From assembly GCF_030052815.1 (NCBI RefSeq), contig NC_079496.1:37039593-37103592 (forward strand): a stretch of DNA of 64,000 nucleotides. Direction: 5' to 3'. The notes under the pieces are model-generated. The model was not told the DNA's origin. It did not search any database and saw only the letters and a list, made by a program, of their open reading frames with translations. A program made the position numbers and the translations under genes. This DNA is from Hevea brasiliensis (taxonomy: Eukaryota; Streptophyta; Magnoliopsida; Malpighiales; Euphorbiaceae). This document shows positions 1-12,268 of the stretch, piece by piece (positions within the stretch are counted from its first letter, which is position 1; every line of letters begins with the position of its first letter).

Positions 1-1068
1 ACTCTAGGAAGGTCAGAATGACTTGATTTTTGAACCATTAGAACGCTTAGACATAGGAGAACATTTCCTATGAAAACGTAGAGCCCAGTTCTGACCAAAA
101 CCTTTTCAAATTGCTAACCAAAGTTAGCTCATCAAAACTGCCAGAACTAAAATTATACGGAAATTCTGGACATAAACCAATCTAGCCAATTATGGTAAAA
201 ATGCCATAAATTGAGCTACAAAACTCCAAATGGAGTGATTCAAATAGGGAAATAAAGTAGAGACATTAAAGGAACAACTTTGGTGAAGAAAATTTAGCCA
301 AAATCCCACTGTAAATTAGTCTAATGGAATAGTAAAATTAGGAGACAAAATCTAAAATTTTGGAAGTACTTCTAAGAAGTTTTGAGTGGTAATTGGCAAC
401 TAATGCCAACAAATTTAGAACCCAAAATGTGGTAGGAATATGTGTTTAGAATTTGTATTCTTATTATTTATGAAATAGTCAACATTTGCATGAATAGTAA
501 TATAAATAGTAACCACAATGACATCAAACCCAAAGAACTAAAACCTAAATGACTTATACCTAAATCATGTGGATAGGTAGATGTGACTTGTATCCCCATC
601 ACAAATAGAACACATAATACCTTAGTAATATAACTTGAAATATGAAATGTGATTTACATAAATAGATTGCTAATTGTATTAAATGAGGTAAAGTAGTCAT
701 TAGAACTTATGTCTCCATTGTAAATAGAATAATAATACCTTGCATAATAAATGGCACATGAGAGGGAACAATGTGAATTATAAACACTTTTTCTCATCAT
801 GAAAGAAAAGAAGAATGTTTGAGTATAATGGTACATGAAAACAATTGACATGAATTGTGATCAATATGGAAGATAAAATGAATGTATAAATTATATAGAA
901 ATGGTATGACAGCCCAAGACACCACGGTGTCCAGTGCCAAGGACCCGCTTATCCAGTTTAGTCAGCCTGTCATAGGTTACTTTGGCAGTGGAATAGATTA
1001 AAAATATTAGAAATTAAAATATTGTAAATTAAATAAATGAGTTAGAAAGACCTAAAATAAATTAGATT
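1..1068 (+). repeat. Partial Ty3/gypsy LTR (family D), truncated by the window edge
   Basis: No coding sequence. The stretch is collinear with the middle and downstream part of the (+) Tekay-type LTR at 1414-4512: both carry the block ending CTCCAAATGGAGTGATTCAA (here about 221-242, there about 3145) and the block with CACCACGGTGTCCAGTGCCA (about 920-940). It is too divergent to be the same subfamily. It stops at 1069, where a minus-strand LTR begins with TGTGACGCC. Short open frames inside it have no recognisable domain. Assignment as LTR is by collinearity; the family name D is mine. Confidence 0.6.
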
Positions 1069-1413
1069 TGTGACGCCTCTTACCCGTCTACTGTATAGCC
1101 GAGCAAGAAGTGCCATATTCGATGTCGGAGCACCCTATCTTGTCTTATTAAGTCCATTGTAAATTTTTAATATCATTTAGAAACAGGTAATGCAGGTGTA
1201 GAATTTTTTTTCTGTTTTTTTATAACTTGTTCCTGTGGAGACCCGGACAGAGCCTCCTTTGTTTTGTTAGCATCTGGCGAGTTTCACTAATTCCCTATTA
1301 ACATGTTCATATTCATTTTTCCAAATCATATTCTATTGTATCATTTCATTCATAATTATTTATGAGATCTCAAAAGGGTATCATCTATTGCATTCATATA
1401 GCAATTCATAAAC
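1069..1413 (-). repeat. Family-C gypsy LTR, copy 1, first part
   Basis: Starts TGTGACGCCTCTTACCCG, the reverse complement of a gypsy LTR 3' end, so the LTR reads on the minus strand. It is nearly collinear with 29388-29733. It is interrupted at 1414 by element I and resumes at 24669; the five bases before the insertion (TAAAC, 1409-1413) and after it (TTAAC, 24669-24673) are an imperfect target-site duplication. Confidence 0.8.
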
Positions 1414-4400
1414 TGTAACACCCTCATTGTAGCAATTATGTATATTCTATTGTTCCGGTGATTGGTGTCGGTTCGGACAGCTAGAACGTCTAGAAAAATA
1501 TTGAAACTAAAGTGAGGAACCATAATTAACTCAAATAATAAAAAGAAAAATATAGGAAAAATTTTAGAAATAAAATACAACCAAGTTAAATGAGCTGGTG
1601 CCATAACGATGGGTAACCTAGTGGGAAGTTGCGGTCCTCGCAACTAGAAGCCCTAAACTCGGGAGGAAATTCATAAAATAATTTTTGGGACTCAAGAGAA
1701 GAGTCATTGAGGATTCTATGGTATTAGAATACCAAGAAAAGGCTTAAAAAATTTTTTCAATTGGTACACGCAATTTTAGCTCGTTAAGCCAAAAGGAGGG
1801 CATTTTGGTCATTTCGTCTTTAGAGATGATTTTTTACCAACTTATCCATTTATGTAAGTGAATTATATGATATAAAATATGAACAAATATTGATGAAAAA
1901 TTTATTAAAAATGAATAGCAAGAGAAAGGAAAGAAAATAAAAATAAATGGGATTTATTACCTAATGCTTATGTAAGCATGAGGTAATTAAATCCTATGGC
2001 CAATCAAAATAAAGAACCACAATTAAAATACATTAAAAATAAAGAAAAGAGGGCAGAAATGTTGAACAAACAAGCAGCCTTCTCCCTTCTTCAAAACATC
2101 CCATACTTTCTCCCTCACTCCTCCATTTTTGGTTTACCAAAGCTTCCTTTCCTTAGTCCTCTCTCAACAAAACCCTAACTTAGAAACATAAAACCTTGAT
2201 ATTTCAGTTTGGTGAAGCTTTTGGGAGCAAAAGGAAGTGTAAAATAAGAGTTCTTTCAAGCATGAGATTAGCTCCATTAAAGGTTAGTGACCAAACTTAA
2301 TTTCTCTCTTTTAATTCATGTTGAAGGAGTGGTGTGCAATGCAAATTTACAAGAAAATTGAAAAAATATCACATGTATGCCTGTCTTAAAATTTCAGTAG
2401 CTTTGGTATAGGTAGGATTTTGGAGATTTCTTTGAATGGAAGTGGTACTCTAGCTGCCCTTAACACTAATATATTGATTAGGATAGTGAAGTGCAAGTGA
2501 ATGCAAAATTCTGAAATGGTAGGGCTAGGGTTTGGAATCAAATTGAGACTTTGTTCATGTATTTGGTGAAAGAGAGTTTTAATGGTCAATTACTGACCAT
2601 TTGGCTGTGTGTGAATAATAAATGAAGTGGTTTGTTTAGTGGGAATTGAAGTTACTGTGGCTGCCCTTGGTGACCTGCAGGACTGGGCATGAGTCCAACA
2701 GGTTTGGGTAGCAATAACTGGAGTTGTAGAAGTTCAATTGGTGTAAGGCCAATTGGACATGAAACTAGACACATAATGGCACAACTTTGGTGAAGAAACC
2801 AGGCCCAGAAAACTAAATCAAGGTGACTCTAAGATTGCCCTAATCTGGGTGACCTGTATTCTGCCTGGGCAAAATGACCAAATAAATAGTATTTATTCAT
2901 TTGGTCATAACTCAGTGTAGAAAGGTCTAATTGACCTAAAATTTTACCAGACAATAGCTGAGACATATACCTACAACTTTCATGAAGAAACCTAATGCAA
3001 AATTTTATCATAACATGTTCAAAAGGTGACTTGCAATCACTGCACAAAACACTATAGATTTGGTTAGTCCAAAAAATCTAGGGAGTTGGCAATCCTACCA
3101 GTCATGGTAATTAGGCCATAACTTTAGCTGCAAAACTCAAAATGGAGTGATTTAAAAAAATAAATGTAACTAGACACAATAAGGAACAACTTTCATGTTG
3201 ACAACTTTATCAAATTCCCACTGCAAAAATGACTAATCGAACAGTAAATACAAGGCTTGAAATCTGAAAATTTTAAACAAATAACATTAAGAGTAGAAAT
3301 GCTATTGGCAACCAATACCAACAATTTTCAAATGCAAATTGTGATATGTTGGGAGTATTAAAACCAATGTACCTATTGTCTATGCAAAAGTCAACATTTT
3401 TATTGACTAATGAAATGAATAGTAACACCTAACCTTAAAATTCAAGAATTGTACAATTTAAAAGTGTAACATGCCCTAGTATACCTAGCAAGATTGGCAT
3501 GGATAGGTTGGCATGCCAATAGGGTTCTGTTAGTAGTACTGCATATGGCTTCATGCCATTCTGTGTTTTATGGCCTTACGTGCTATTTTGTGTTAAAATA
3601 GCCTCTCGCTATGTTGATTGAGTTGTTATACTTGGGTTTTATCCCTGATAATTATTATACCTTATTGGTTGTTTTATTGCACACCGGGAGACACAATGTG
3701 ACCGATGGTGTGATGGTCTGAGGTACTTGGTACCCAGTGCCAGCTTATCCGTTTATTCAGTCCAGTCGACTAGTATAGGTTACTCGGGCAATCAAATAAA
3801 TCTTACCAAATCTTAATCGAATAATACTGCAAGAAATGCCAAATTGAGTCTACATAAAATGTAAACATACATTCTGCATATTTATTTTATTTTAGTTATT
3901 TTATTTTATATTGTCACCACTAAGCAGAATCGCTTAGCGCATCGCTTTTGCCACGCGCAGGTACTAGAGACATAGCTGGGGAGTCCAGCAGACCTCAGAA
4001 GGGGTGAACTTTCAGATCTGCACACAGAGTCACCTCACATTTGCAGTACATTGGTAGGACATTAAGCTACTTTTGATATTTTGTATTTTGTAAACTTTTG
4101 TAATGTATATTATAAACTCATGTAATTATGCTTTTGATGTAATTATCTATGAACCATGTTCAGTAATAAATTTCAGCATTTCTTATTGAGTTGAGTATGA
4201 CATGAAATGAATTGAATTTTGAGATATTGAAGTCATTTGAGAAATTGTTGAAAATATGTTGGTGGTTGACTGAGATTGAAATTATAATTATATTGGAAGT
4301 GTTTTTAACAGATTCAGAAGAACTGTTTTTCCAATTTACAGCCGGCACTCTGCCGGATTTTCTATAAAATTTGTAAAAAATATAGATTAATAAAAAATTA

Positions 4401-4512
4401 TAAATAAATGAATTAAAAAGGGTAAATTGTAATGGAAATATGAATTGGTGCTCCGGCACACTGTGTGGCATATCTTGCTCAGCTACATTGTAGACGGGTA
4501 AGGGGTGTCACA
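1414..4512 (+). repeat. 5' LTR of element I (about 3.1 kb)
   Basis: Begins TGTAACACCC and ends GGGTGTCACA, so the ends form a 10-bp inverted repeat with one mismatch. The end is fixed by the primer site six bases later; the start by identity with the sequence following the polypurine tract at 8004. It contains the palindromic CCAAAT...ATTTGG hairpin in degenerate form (about 2876-2904). No coding content; the short open frames in it are not conserved as proteins. Confidence 0.9.
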
Positions 4513-4517
4513 TTTAA

Positions 4518-4529
4518 TGGTATCAGAGC
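4518..4529 (+). other. Primer-binding site, tRNA-Met type
   Basis: TGGTATCAGAGC, complementary to the 3' end of plant initiator tRNA-Met, five bases after the LTR end. It sets reverse-transcription priming and confirms plus orientation. Confidence 0.92.
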
Positions 4530-4640
4530 ATCAGTTTAGGCGTTTCTAGGCCTAGATAGAGTGCATACCATTGTATTGCATTTGTAATTGTTGAGATGAA
4601 ATTGATGCAGATCTATTTGTTTTGTTATTTTGATTAGGAT

Positions 4641-5685
4641 ATGGATCCTGCTTTTGAAAGAGTAGTTGATGAAGAGGTGGAGAGTTGTGCTCCACCAAGA
4701 GCTAAATCTGAAGGCAGGGGAGAATCTGCTCCACCTGCAGCTGAGGCACATGCCCAACCTCAGTTTGCATTATTTCAGTAAATGATCGAATTTTACCGAC
4801 AAATGATGGGGGCAATTCCACCACCACAACCACAGCCACAACCTCCACCGGCACCACAGAAGTCCCATTTAGAGAAATTGCAAAAACATGGGGCTGTGGA
4901 TTTCTTTGGGAAGAAGGAGACTGACCCTATGACAGTGGAAAACTAGTTGGATAGAACAGTAAGAGTGTTGAAACAACTTCATTGCACCCCCGAGCAGAAC
5001 CTGGAGGGTGTTGTGTCCCTACTTCAAGATGATGCATACCAGTGGTGGGACACAGTAACCAGTGAAGTGCAACCAGATCAAATCACCTGGGATTGCTTCC
5101 TTATAGAGTTCAGGAAGAAGTATGTCAGTAAAGTGTATTTAGAGGAGAGAAGAAGAGAATTTATCAGTCTAAGATAGAGGCAACTATTAGTGGCAGAGTA
5201 TGAGCGAGAATTTGTCAGACTAAGCCGATATGGGAGGGAGATAGTCCCTACAGAGGCAGAGAGGTGCAAAAGGTTCGAAGAAGGTCTTAATGACAATATC
5301 AAAGTCATGATAATAACATTAGAGATCACCGATTTTGCCTAATTAGTAGATGCTGCATCAAAAGTAGAAAGAGTCCGAATAAATGAGCAAAATAGAAGGG
5401 AAAGATAGTAGAAGAGGGGTCCAGGTCAGTCCAGTTCATTCTCTGCTCCCAGTAAGAAGAGTAAGGGTCCTCCTGCTCAGGGTTCGAGACAACCACAAGG
5501 TCAGGGTCAGTCCCGGGGGCCCATACCATAGTTTACACCTAGGAGAGTCTAGTCCACACCATCAGTGGGCAGCTCTCCAGGGACAGTGTTCAGGGGACCA
5601 GCCACAGCATCTTTTATCTGTCCATACTGCCAGAAGTGGCATAAGGGGGATTGCTGGCGACTGACTGGTGCATGCTTACGATGTG
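4641..5685 (+). pseudogene. gag of element I, disrupted and truncated in the zinc finger
   Basis: The start ATG at 4641 gives a protein beginning MDP, as in element II. In order: an acidic N-terminus, a proline/glutamine-rich linker, the Retrotrans_gag core (WWD near 5047, then YLEERRREF at about 5140-5165), a basic serine/proline/glutamine tail, and the beginning of a zinc knuckle ([20 protein letters not shown]). Stops interrupt it near 4780, 4945, 5175, 5340, 5408 and 5530. The knuckle then runs straight into RT sequence near 5680-5686. Gag would form the virus-like particle and package the RNA. Non-functional; assignment from direct alignment by eye with element II. Confidence 0.85.
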
Positions 5686-7992
5686 TATGCTAAATTGTCC
5701 AAGTGTGACTTCTGGATGAGTGAAATCTCCTTCCTTGGATACATAGTATTAGCTGAGGGAATTAGAGTAGACTCCAAAAAGATAGAAGCAATGATGGAAT
5801 GGAAGTCTCACAGAAATACAACTGAGGTCAGAAGTTTCTTAGGGCTAGCTGGGTATTATAGAAGATTTGTGAAGGGGTTCTCTCTCATAGCTGCTCCAAT
5901 GACCATGTTGTTACAAAAAAAATGTGAAATTTAGATGGAACAACAAGTGCCAAGCTAGTTTTGAGAGGTTAAAGGCTATGTTGACAGAAGCACCAGTGTT
6001 AACACAGCTAGTGTCGAGAAAAGACTTTGTGGTCTACAATGATGCCTCGCATAATGTTTTAGGGTGTGTATTGATGCAAGAGGGGAAAGTGGTCGCCTAT
6101 GCTTCCAGGCAGTTAAGGTCACATGAACAGAACTACCCTACTCATGACTTGGAGTTAGCAGCAATTATCTTCGCATTGAATATATGGAGGCATTATTTGT
6201 ATGGTGAAAAATGTTACATTTATACAGACCACAAAAGTCTAAAATATTTGCCAACCCATAAGGAGCTCAATCTTAGACAGAGGCAATGGATTGAGTTCCT
6301 AAAAGACTATGATTGTGTGATAGATTACCATCTTGGGAAGGCAAATGTAGTTGCTGATGCCTTGAGTAGGAAGTCCATCACAGCTTTAAGATCACTAAAT
6401 GCCTGTCTGTTCTTAGCTCAAGATGGAGCTATTTTGGATGAGTTACAAGTGAGGCCATACCTGTTACAGCAGATACAAGATGGGCAGAAGGCAAATGAAA
6501 AATTAATGGCTATTGTGGGTAAAATTCCAGAGGAAAATGAAACTGATTATGAGGTGAAAGCAGATGGGTGTCTGTACTACAGGGGAAGACTGTGTGTACC
6601 AGATGATGGGGAACTGAAGACTAGTATTCTGAAAAAAACGCACACTAGTGTTTATGCTATGCACTCAGAAAGCACAAAAATGAATAATGATTTGAAGCCT
6701 CATTTTTGGTGGCCTGGTATGAAGAGGGATATAGCTTACTATGTGACTAAGTGTTTGACATGTCAGCAAGTTAAAGTAGAATATCAAGTTCCATCAGGAT
6801 TGCTACAGCCTATAAGCATACCAGAATGGAAATGGGACCGGGTCACTATGGATTTTGTTAGTGGTCTACCTCTCACCCAGAAGAAGCATGATGCAGTGTG
6901 GGTGATAGTGGATAGATTAATGAAGTCAGCACATTTTCTACGAGTTAGGACTGACTACTCACTGGAGAAGCTAGCAGAATTGTATATCCGTGAGATAGTT
7001 AGACTGCATGGAATCCCACTTTCCATCATATCTGATCGAGACCCAAGGTTTACATCGAGATTTTGGAAAAAGTTGCAAGAAGCCTTGGGCACACAACTCT
7101 ACTTTAGCACAGCTTTTCATCCTCAGACGGATAGACAGTCAAAATGAGTAATCCAGGTCAACCTAAAAACTAATTGAATTTTTACAAATAATAAATTGAA
7201 ATGAGAGTAACAATGTGAATTATGTGAAAAATCTTGGAGGATATGCTGAGGAGTTGTGTCATTGAGTTTTAGGGGAGTTGGGATAGATATCTTCCATTGG
7301 CAGAATTTGCATATAATAATAGCTACGAAGCTAACATTCAAATGGCCCCGTATGAAGCACTGCATGGGAGGAAGTGTAGAACCCTAGTGTGTTGGAGTAA
7401 ATTGGATGAAGATAAGTTGGTAGGACTAGACCTGGTGAAACAGACTGAGGAGAAAGTGAAGATAATCAAAGCTAATTTGAAGGTTGCCTCAGATAGACAA
7501 AAATCTTATGCCGACTTGAAGAGAAAAGAGATAGAGTATGCAGTTGGCGACAAAGTGTTTCTCAAAGTCTCACCGTGGAAGAAAGTACTGGGGTTTGGAA
7601 GAAAGGGTAAGTTAAGCCCTAGGTTCATTGGCCCATATGAAGTTATTAAACGTGTGGGACCAGTGGCCTATCGGCTAGTTTTACCACTAGAACTGGATAA
7701 AATCCATAATGTATTCCATATGTCTATGCTAAGAAGATACTGCTCAGAACCTTCACATGTCATCTCAATGGAAGAGATTGAAATCCAACCGGATTTGACA
7801 TATACAAAAGAACCTATACGGATCCTGGCTCGCGAAGTGAAGGAACTGAGGAATAAACAAATTCCACTGGTGAAAGTACTTTGGAGGCACCATAATACTG
7901 AGGAGGCAACTTGGGAAAGTGAAGAGATGGTGAGGCAACAGTTCCTTCAACTGTTTGCATCAGGTAAATTTCGAGGACGAAATTTAAATTAG
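5686..7992 (+). pseudogene. pol remnant of element I: RT C-terminal part, RNase H, integrase, chromodomain
   Basis: It begins at the RT motif [10 protein letters not shown], after loss of everything from the zinc finger to the RT active site. A frameshift in the A-run at about 5920-5930 leads into RNase H ([20 protein letters not shown] near 6035-6095, TDHKSLKYL near 6225) and integrase: the zinc-binding H...C region near 6640-6765, then D (TMDFVSG, 6845-6865), D (ISDRDPRF, 7027-7050). At 7142-7147 the Glu of the motif DGQSER is lost (RQSK then stop). The decayed intron follows, then a frame with one stop (about 7270) through the integrase C-terminus to a chromodomain (about 7795-7960), ending at TAG 7990-7992. 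Tekay/Del clade by chromodomain. Confidence 0.88.
7157..7231 (+). other. Decayed intron-like segment in integrase of element I
   Basis: It occupies the same place as the 75-nt introns of II (12269-12343) and III (58357-58431), directly after ATCCAG. Donor is GTCAAC instead of GTAAAC. The acceptor CAG|GTC is replaced by an A-rich stretch, so the 3' boundary is only approximate. AT-rich. In this copy the site is probably not spliceable. Confidence 0.6.
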
Positions 7993-8003
7993 AGGGGAAG
8001 AGT
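7991..8003 (+). other. Polypurine tract of element I
   Basis: AGAGGGGAAGAGT immediately before the 3' LTR start TGTAACACCC at 8004; plus-strand DNA synthesis would start here. It overlaps the gag-pol stop codon. Confidence 0.85.
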
Positions 8004-8420
8004 TGTAACACCCTCACTGTAACAATTCTGTATATTCTACTGTTCCGGTGACCGGTGTCTGTCCGGACAGCTAGAACGTTTGGAAACATATTGAAACTAA
8101 AGTGAGGAACCATAATTAACTCAAATAATAAAAAGAAAAATATAGAAAAAATTTTAGAAATAAAATACAACCAAGTTAAATGAGCCGGTGCCCTAGCGAT
8201 GGGTAACCCAGTGGGAAGTTGCGGTCCTCACAACTAGAAGCCCTAAACCCGGGAGAAAATTCATAAAATAATTTTTAGGATTCTAGAGAAGAGTCATTGA
8301 GGATTCTATGGTATTAGAATGCCAAGAAAAGGCTTAGAAAATTTTTTCAATCGGTACACACAATTTTAGCTTGTTAAGCCAAACGGAGGGCATTTTGGTC
8401 ATTTTGTCGTCAAAGATGAT
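8004..8420 (+). repeat. 3' LTR of element I, first segment
   Basis: Collinear with 1414-1830 of the 5' LTR and cut at 8421 by the minus-strand LTR of element II. The last five bases before the cut, ATGAT (8416-8420), are the expected left target duplication of II; the right copy has been deleted. Confidence 0.9.
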
Positions 8421-11400
8421 TGTGACACCCCTTACCCGGCTACAGTATATCCGAGTAAGATATGTCACACGGTGTACCGGCACACTCTATTTTGCCTTAA
8501 TTAATTTTTGTCATAATTTCGAATATAATTTATTTAAGCCATTTATCAAAAGTATTATTTATTTGAAGTTCCGAAAATTTTAAAGAAAATCCGGCAGAGT
8601 ACCGGCTAAAAATGGAGAAAACAGTTCTTCAGAACCTGTGAAAAACACTTCCAATATTCATGTCTCATCATCTCAAACTCCAATATCAAAATCTCAACAA
8701 CATTTCTCAATTTCAGTTCTCAATCATCCATCACATGTGATAATCAAGTATAAATCACAATTATATATTTACTTTTCCATTCACAAATACAATTTTCATA
8801 ATTTACATGAACATCAATATACATTACACAAGTTTAATTACATATGAGAAAATCAAAATTTATTTACAGAATGCCAAAATGACACCTAGTGTCCTACCAA
8901 TGCACTGCAGAAGTTGAGGTGACACGGACATCGTGCGTAAGCTGCAGGATGGACTCACCCGATCTGGCATCTTTGGGCTCACGATCTGTATCTCCAGAAC
9001 CTACGCGTGGCAAAAGCAACGCGCTAAGCAATAATGCTTAGTGGTGCAATAATAAAATAAAAGAAATAGCAAGAAATAAATATGTAGTGAATGTATATGT
9101 TTTATTTGTTTTGAATTTGTGTATCATTAACTTTGTCCACTTTTATTCATTTGGTTGCCCCAAGTAACCTACACTAGACGACTGGACTGGATAACGGGTA
9201 AACTGGCACTGGGTATCTAGTACCTCGGGCCGTCACACCATCGGTCACATATGCATCTCCCGGTGTGCAACAGAACAGCTACCAAGCTGTAAATAATCTC
9301 AGGCACAAGGCCAAATCTCAATGCAGGGTCAGAATGGCTAAAAGCCATGAAATCACAGAATGACATATTGCCATGTGCAGTACTACTAACTGAACCCTAT
9401 TGGCATGCCAAACTATCCAAACCAATCTTGTTAGGTATACTAGGGCATTTGAAACTTTTAAATTCTTCACTTTGTGAATTTCAAGTTTTGGCGTCACTAT
9501 TCACCTCATTGGTCAACAAAAATATTGACTTTTAGGTAGAAATTAGGTACATTGGTTTTGGCACCCCCAACATACCACATTTTGCATTTAAAACTTGTTG
9601 GAATTGGTCACCATTACCATTTCTAACTTAAAATCAAGAGGGCAGAAATTTCAGTTTTCAAAGCCTAAGTTTACTGTTCCATTAAGCACTGTTACAGTGG
9701 GAATTTGAAGAAATGGCAAACATGAAAGTTGTTCCTTATTTTGTCTAGTTGAATTTATTTTTTTGAATCACTCCATTTGGAGTTTTGTAGATTCAGATAT
9801 GGTCCAAAAACCACAGCTGGCCGGATTGCCAAAACTGCAGAATTACCAAATCTACAGTACCATGAACAGTGATTGTGACTGCCATTTGGGTTAGGTTGTA
9901 GTCATAATTTGGGGTAGGTTTCTTCATGAAAGTTGTTTGTCTATGTCTTAACTTGTTTCTGTAAAACTTTCAGGTCAATTGACCATTTCTACAGTGAGTT
10001 ATGGCCAAATGAACAGTTACTGTTCATTTGGTCATTTATGCAGGTGCTGTTGCAGGGTATCCGGATTGGGGCCAACTTTTGGTCCTCTTGCTTTGGTCTT
10101 TTGGGCATGGTTTCTTCAGCAAAAATGTGCCATTATAAGCCTCGTTTCATGTCCAATTGGCTAAACACCAATTGGACCTACACAGCCAAAGTTATGGCTG
10201 TCTAAGTGGGCTGGAATCACAGCCACCTTTGCTGCTGTCCCTAGGCAGCATACTCATTCACTTTGCCATGCTATATTTCAGTCCAAATTATGGTCAACTT
10301 ACCTAAAATGGTCCCTAATTGACCATTAAAATGTTCTCTAACAATTTCCTAAGCCAAGCCAAATTTTCACTTCTCAAAACCCTAATTTCCACATGAGTTT
10401 TCACAACATGCTTTAATTAACTATCTCATTCACTAACCACATGCATACATGGTTTAAACATAATCTCTAATCCACTTTAAATCCATCAAAACAATCCATT
10501 ATTGTTCCTTCAATAGGGCTGCCGAAATCCATGGTATGTATACACATAATTTTTGTTCATTTAAGTTACAAATCCTTACTCAATTCAAGTCACTATCATG
10601 GAATATAAGAGTTTAAGTAAATAGGTGCACTAACCTCTTGTAGGTAGATTTTTCCCAAGTTAAATCTTCACTTTCATTCCTTTTCTAGGCTGCCAAACAC
10701 TCTCCCATGATGAGTGGACAAATTTTAATGAAAGGGGTTTAGGGTTTATGGTGAAAAGAAGAGAGAAATTGAGCTTTGATTGAAGTTGTCAATGGAGGTT
10801 GGGCTATGGGCAAGGGTTTCGGCTGCATGAGGAAGAGGATGGCTGCTGTTTGCTTTTGATTATTTTGGTCTTCATTTTGTCTCTTTTATTAGTTAATGAA
10901 TTGGTTGTTTGAATGCAATTGGTTATAGCTTTTAATGACATCATCATGATGTCATAAATAAGCCTTTTTCCTTATTTTCTTTTCTTTTCTTCACTACTCA
11001 TTTTCAATTTAATTTCTAGTAATGTTTATTTATATTTTATGTCATATTAATTATTTACTCAACTGGACAAGTCGGCCAAAAATCACCTCTGAAGGCGAAA
11101 TGACCAAAATGCCCTCCGTTTGTCTTAACGGGTCAAAATTGTCTGTACCGATTGAAAAATTTTTCTAAGTATTTTCTTGGCATTCTAATTCCATGGGAAC
11201 CTCAATAACCCTTCTCTGGAGTCCCAAAAATTATTTTATAATTTTTCCCCCGGGTCTAGGGCTCCTAGTTGCGAGAGCCGCAACTTCCCTCTGGGTTACC
11301 CATCACTAGGGCACCGGCTCGTTTAATTTGGTTGTATTTTAATTCTAAAATTTTTACTAAATTTTTCTTATCAATATTTGAGTTGATTATGGTTCTTCAC

Positions 11401-11498
11401 TTTAGTTTAAATATTTTTCCGGACATTCTAGCTGTCCAGACCGACACTGGTCACCGGAACAGTAGGATGTACAGAGTAGTTACTGGGAGGGTGTTACA
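8421..11498 (-). repeat. 3' LTR of element II (3078 bp)
   Basis: On the plus strand it runs from TGTGACACCC (8421) to GGGTGTTACA (11498). It contains a perfect palindrome with 13-bp arms (10005-10017 and 10019-10031), a second with 10-bp arms (10935-10955), and the conserved block with CTAAGC...GCTTAG (about 9019-9040). No gene inside. Confidence 0.92.
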
Positions 11499-11511
11499 AC
11501 TCTTCCCCTCT
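11499..11511 (-). other. Polypurine tract of element II
   Basis: On the minus strand AGAGGGGAAGAGT, abutting the 3' LTR at 11498. Same sequence as in element I. Confidence 0.85.
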
Positions 11512-12268
11512 AATTTAAATTTCGTCCTCGAAATTTACCTGATCCAAACAGTTGAGGGAACTGTTGCCTCATCGTCTCTTCACTTTCCCAAGTTGCCTCC
11601 TCGGTTTTGTGGTGCCTCCAAAGCACTTTCACCAGTGGAATCTGCTTATTCCTCAATTCTTTTACTTCCCTAGCTAGGATCCGTAGAGGTTCTTCTTCAT
11701 ATGTCAAATCTGGTTGTATTTCAATTTCTTCCCTGGAGATGACATGTGAAGGATCTGAGTGGTATCTTCTGAGCATGGACACGTGGAACACATTGTGGAT
11801 CTTGTCCAGCTCTGGTGGTAAAGCTAGCCTGTAGGCTACTGGTCCCACACGTTCAATGACTTCATATGGGCCAATAAACCTAGGGCTCAACTTACCTTTC
11901 CTTCCAAACCTTCATACCTTTTTCCACGGTGACACCTTGAGGAACACTTTGTCGCCAACTGTGTATTCTATTTCTTTTCTCTTCAGGTCGGCATAAGATT
12001 TCTATCTGTCTGAGGCAACCTTCAGATTAGCTTTGATTAGTTTCACTTTCTCCTCAGTCTGTTTCACAGTGCAGCCCTACGATTTGTCTTCGCCCAATTC
12101 AGTCCAGCAAACTGGAGTTCTACATTTTCTCCCATACAGTGCTTCATATGGGGCCATTTGGATGCTAGCTTGGTAGCTATTGTTGTATTCAAATTCTGCC
12201 AGTGGGAGGTATCTATCCCAACTCCCCTCAAACTCAATGACACAACTCCTCAGCATATCCTCAAGGAC
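11510..12268 (-). pseudogene. Integrase C-terminal domain and chromodomain, element II (second exon)
   Basis: Reading from the intron acceptor at 12268, the frame continues [15 protein letters not shown], then the integrase C-terminal domain (KLSPRFIGPYEV, about 11890-11855, the GPY/F-like module), HNVFHVSMLRRY and a chromodomain (about 11695-11540; aromatic W-R-H and ATWESEE motifs), ending at 11510-11512. The chromodomain is thought to bind modified histone tails and steer integration into heterochromatin. Lesions: a garbled stretch at about 12065-12085 (EDK then stop), a stop in place of Gln at about 12004, and an indel near 11910. The final 126 codons are clean. There is no usable start of its own; expression would depend on splicing from the upstream exon. 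Confidence 0.88.

Noticed and set aside
1996..2178. Host gene candidate upstream of element I internal region
   Set aside because: 60 codons inside the 5' LTR, AT-rich, no domain; the LTR reading explains the sequence fully.
4518..4529. tRNA gene at TGGTATCAGAGC sites
   Set aside because: Only the 12-base primer complement is present next to LTR ends; no cloverleaf or A/B boxes.
8638..8847. 69-codon frame repeated at 16571
   Set aside because: Part of the Tekay-type LTR; present twice because both LTRs of element II carry it. Low-complexity, Ser/His/Tyr-rich, no family.
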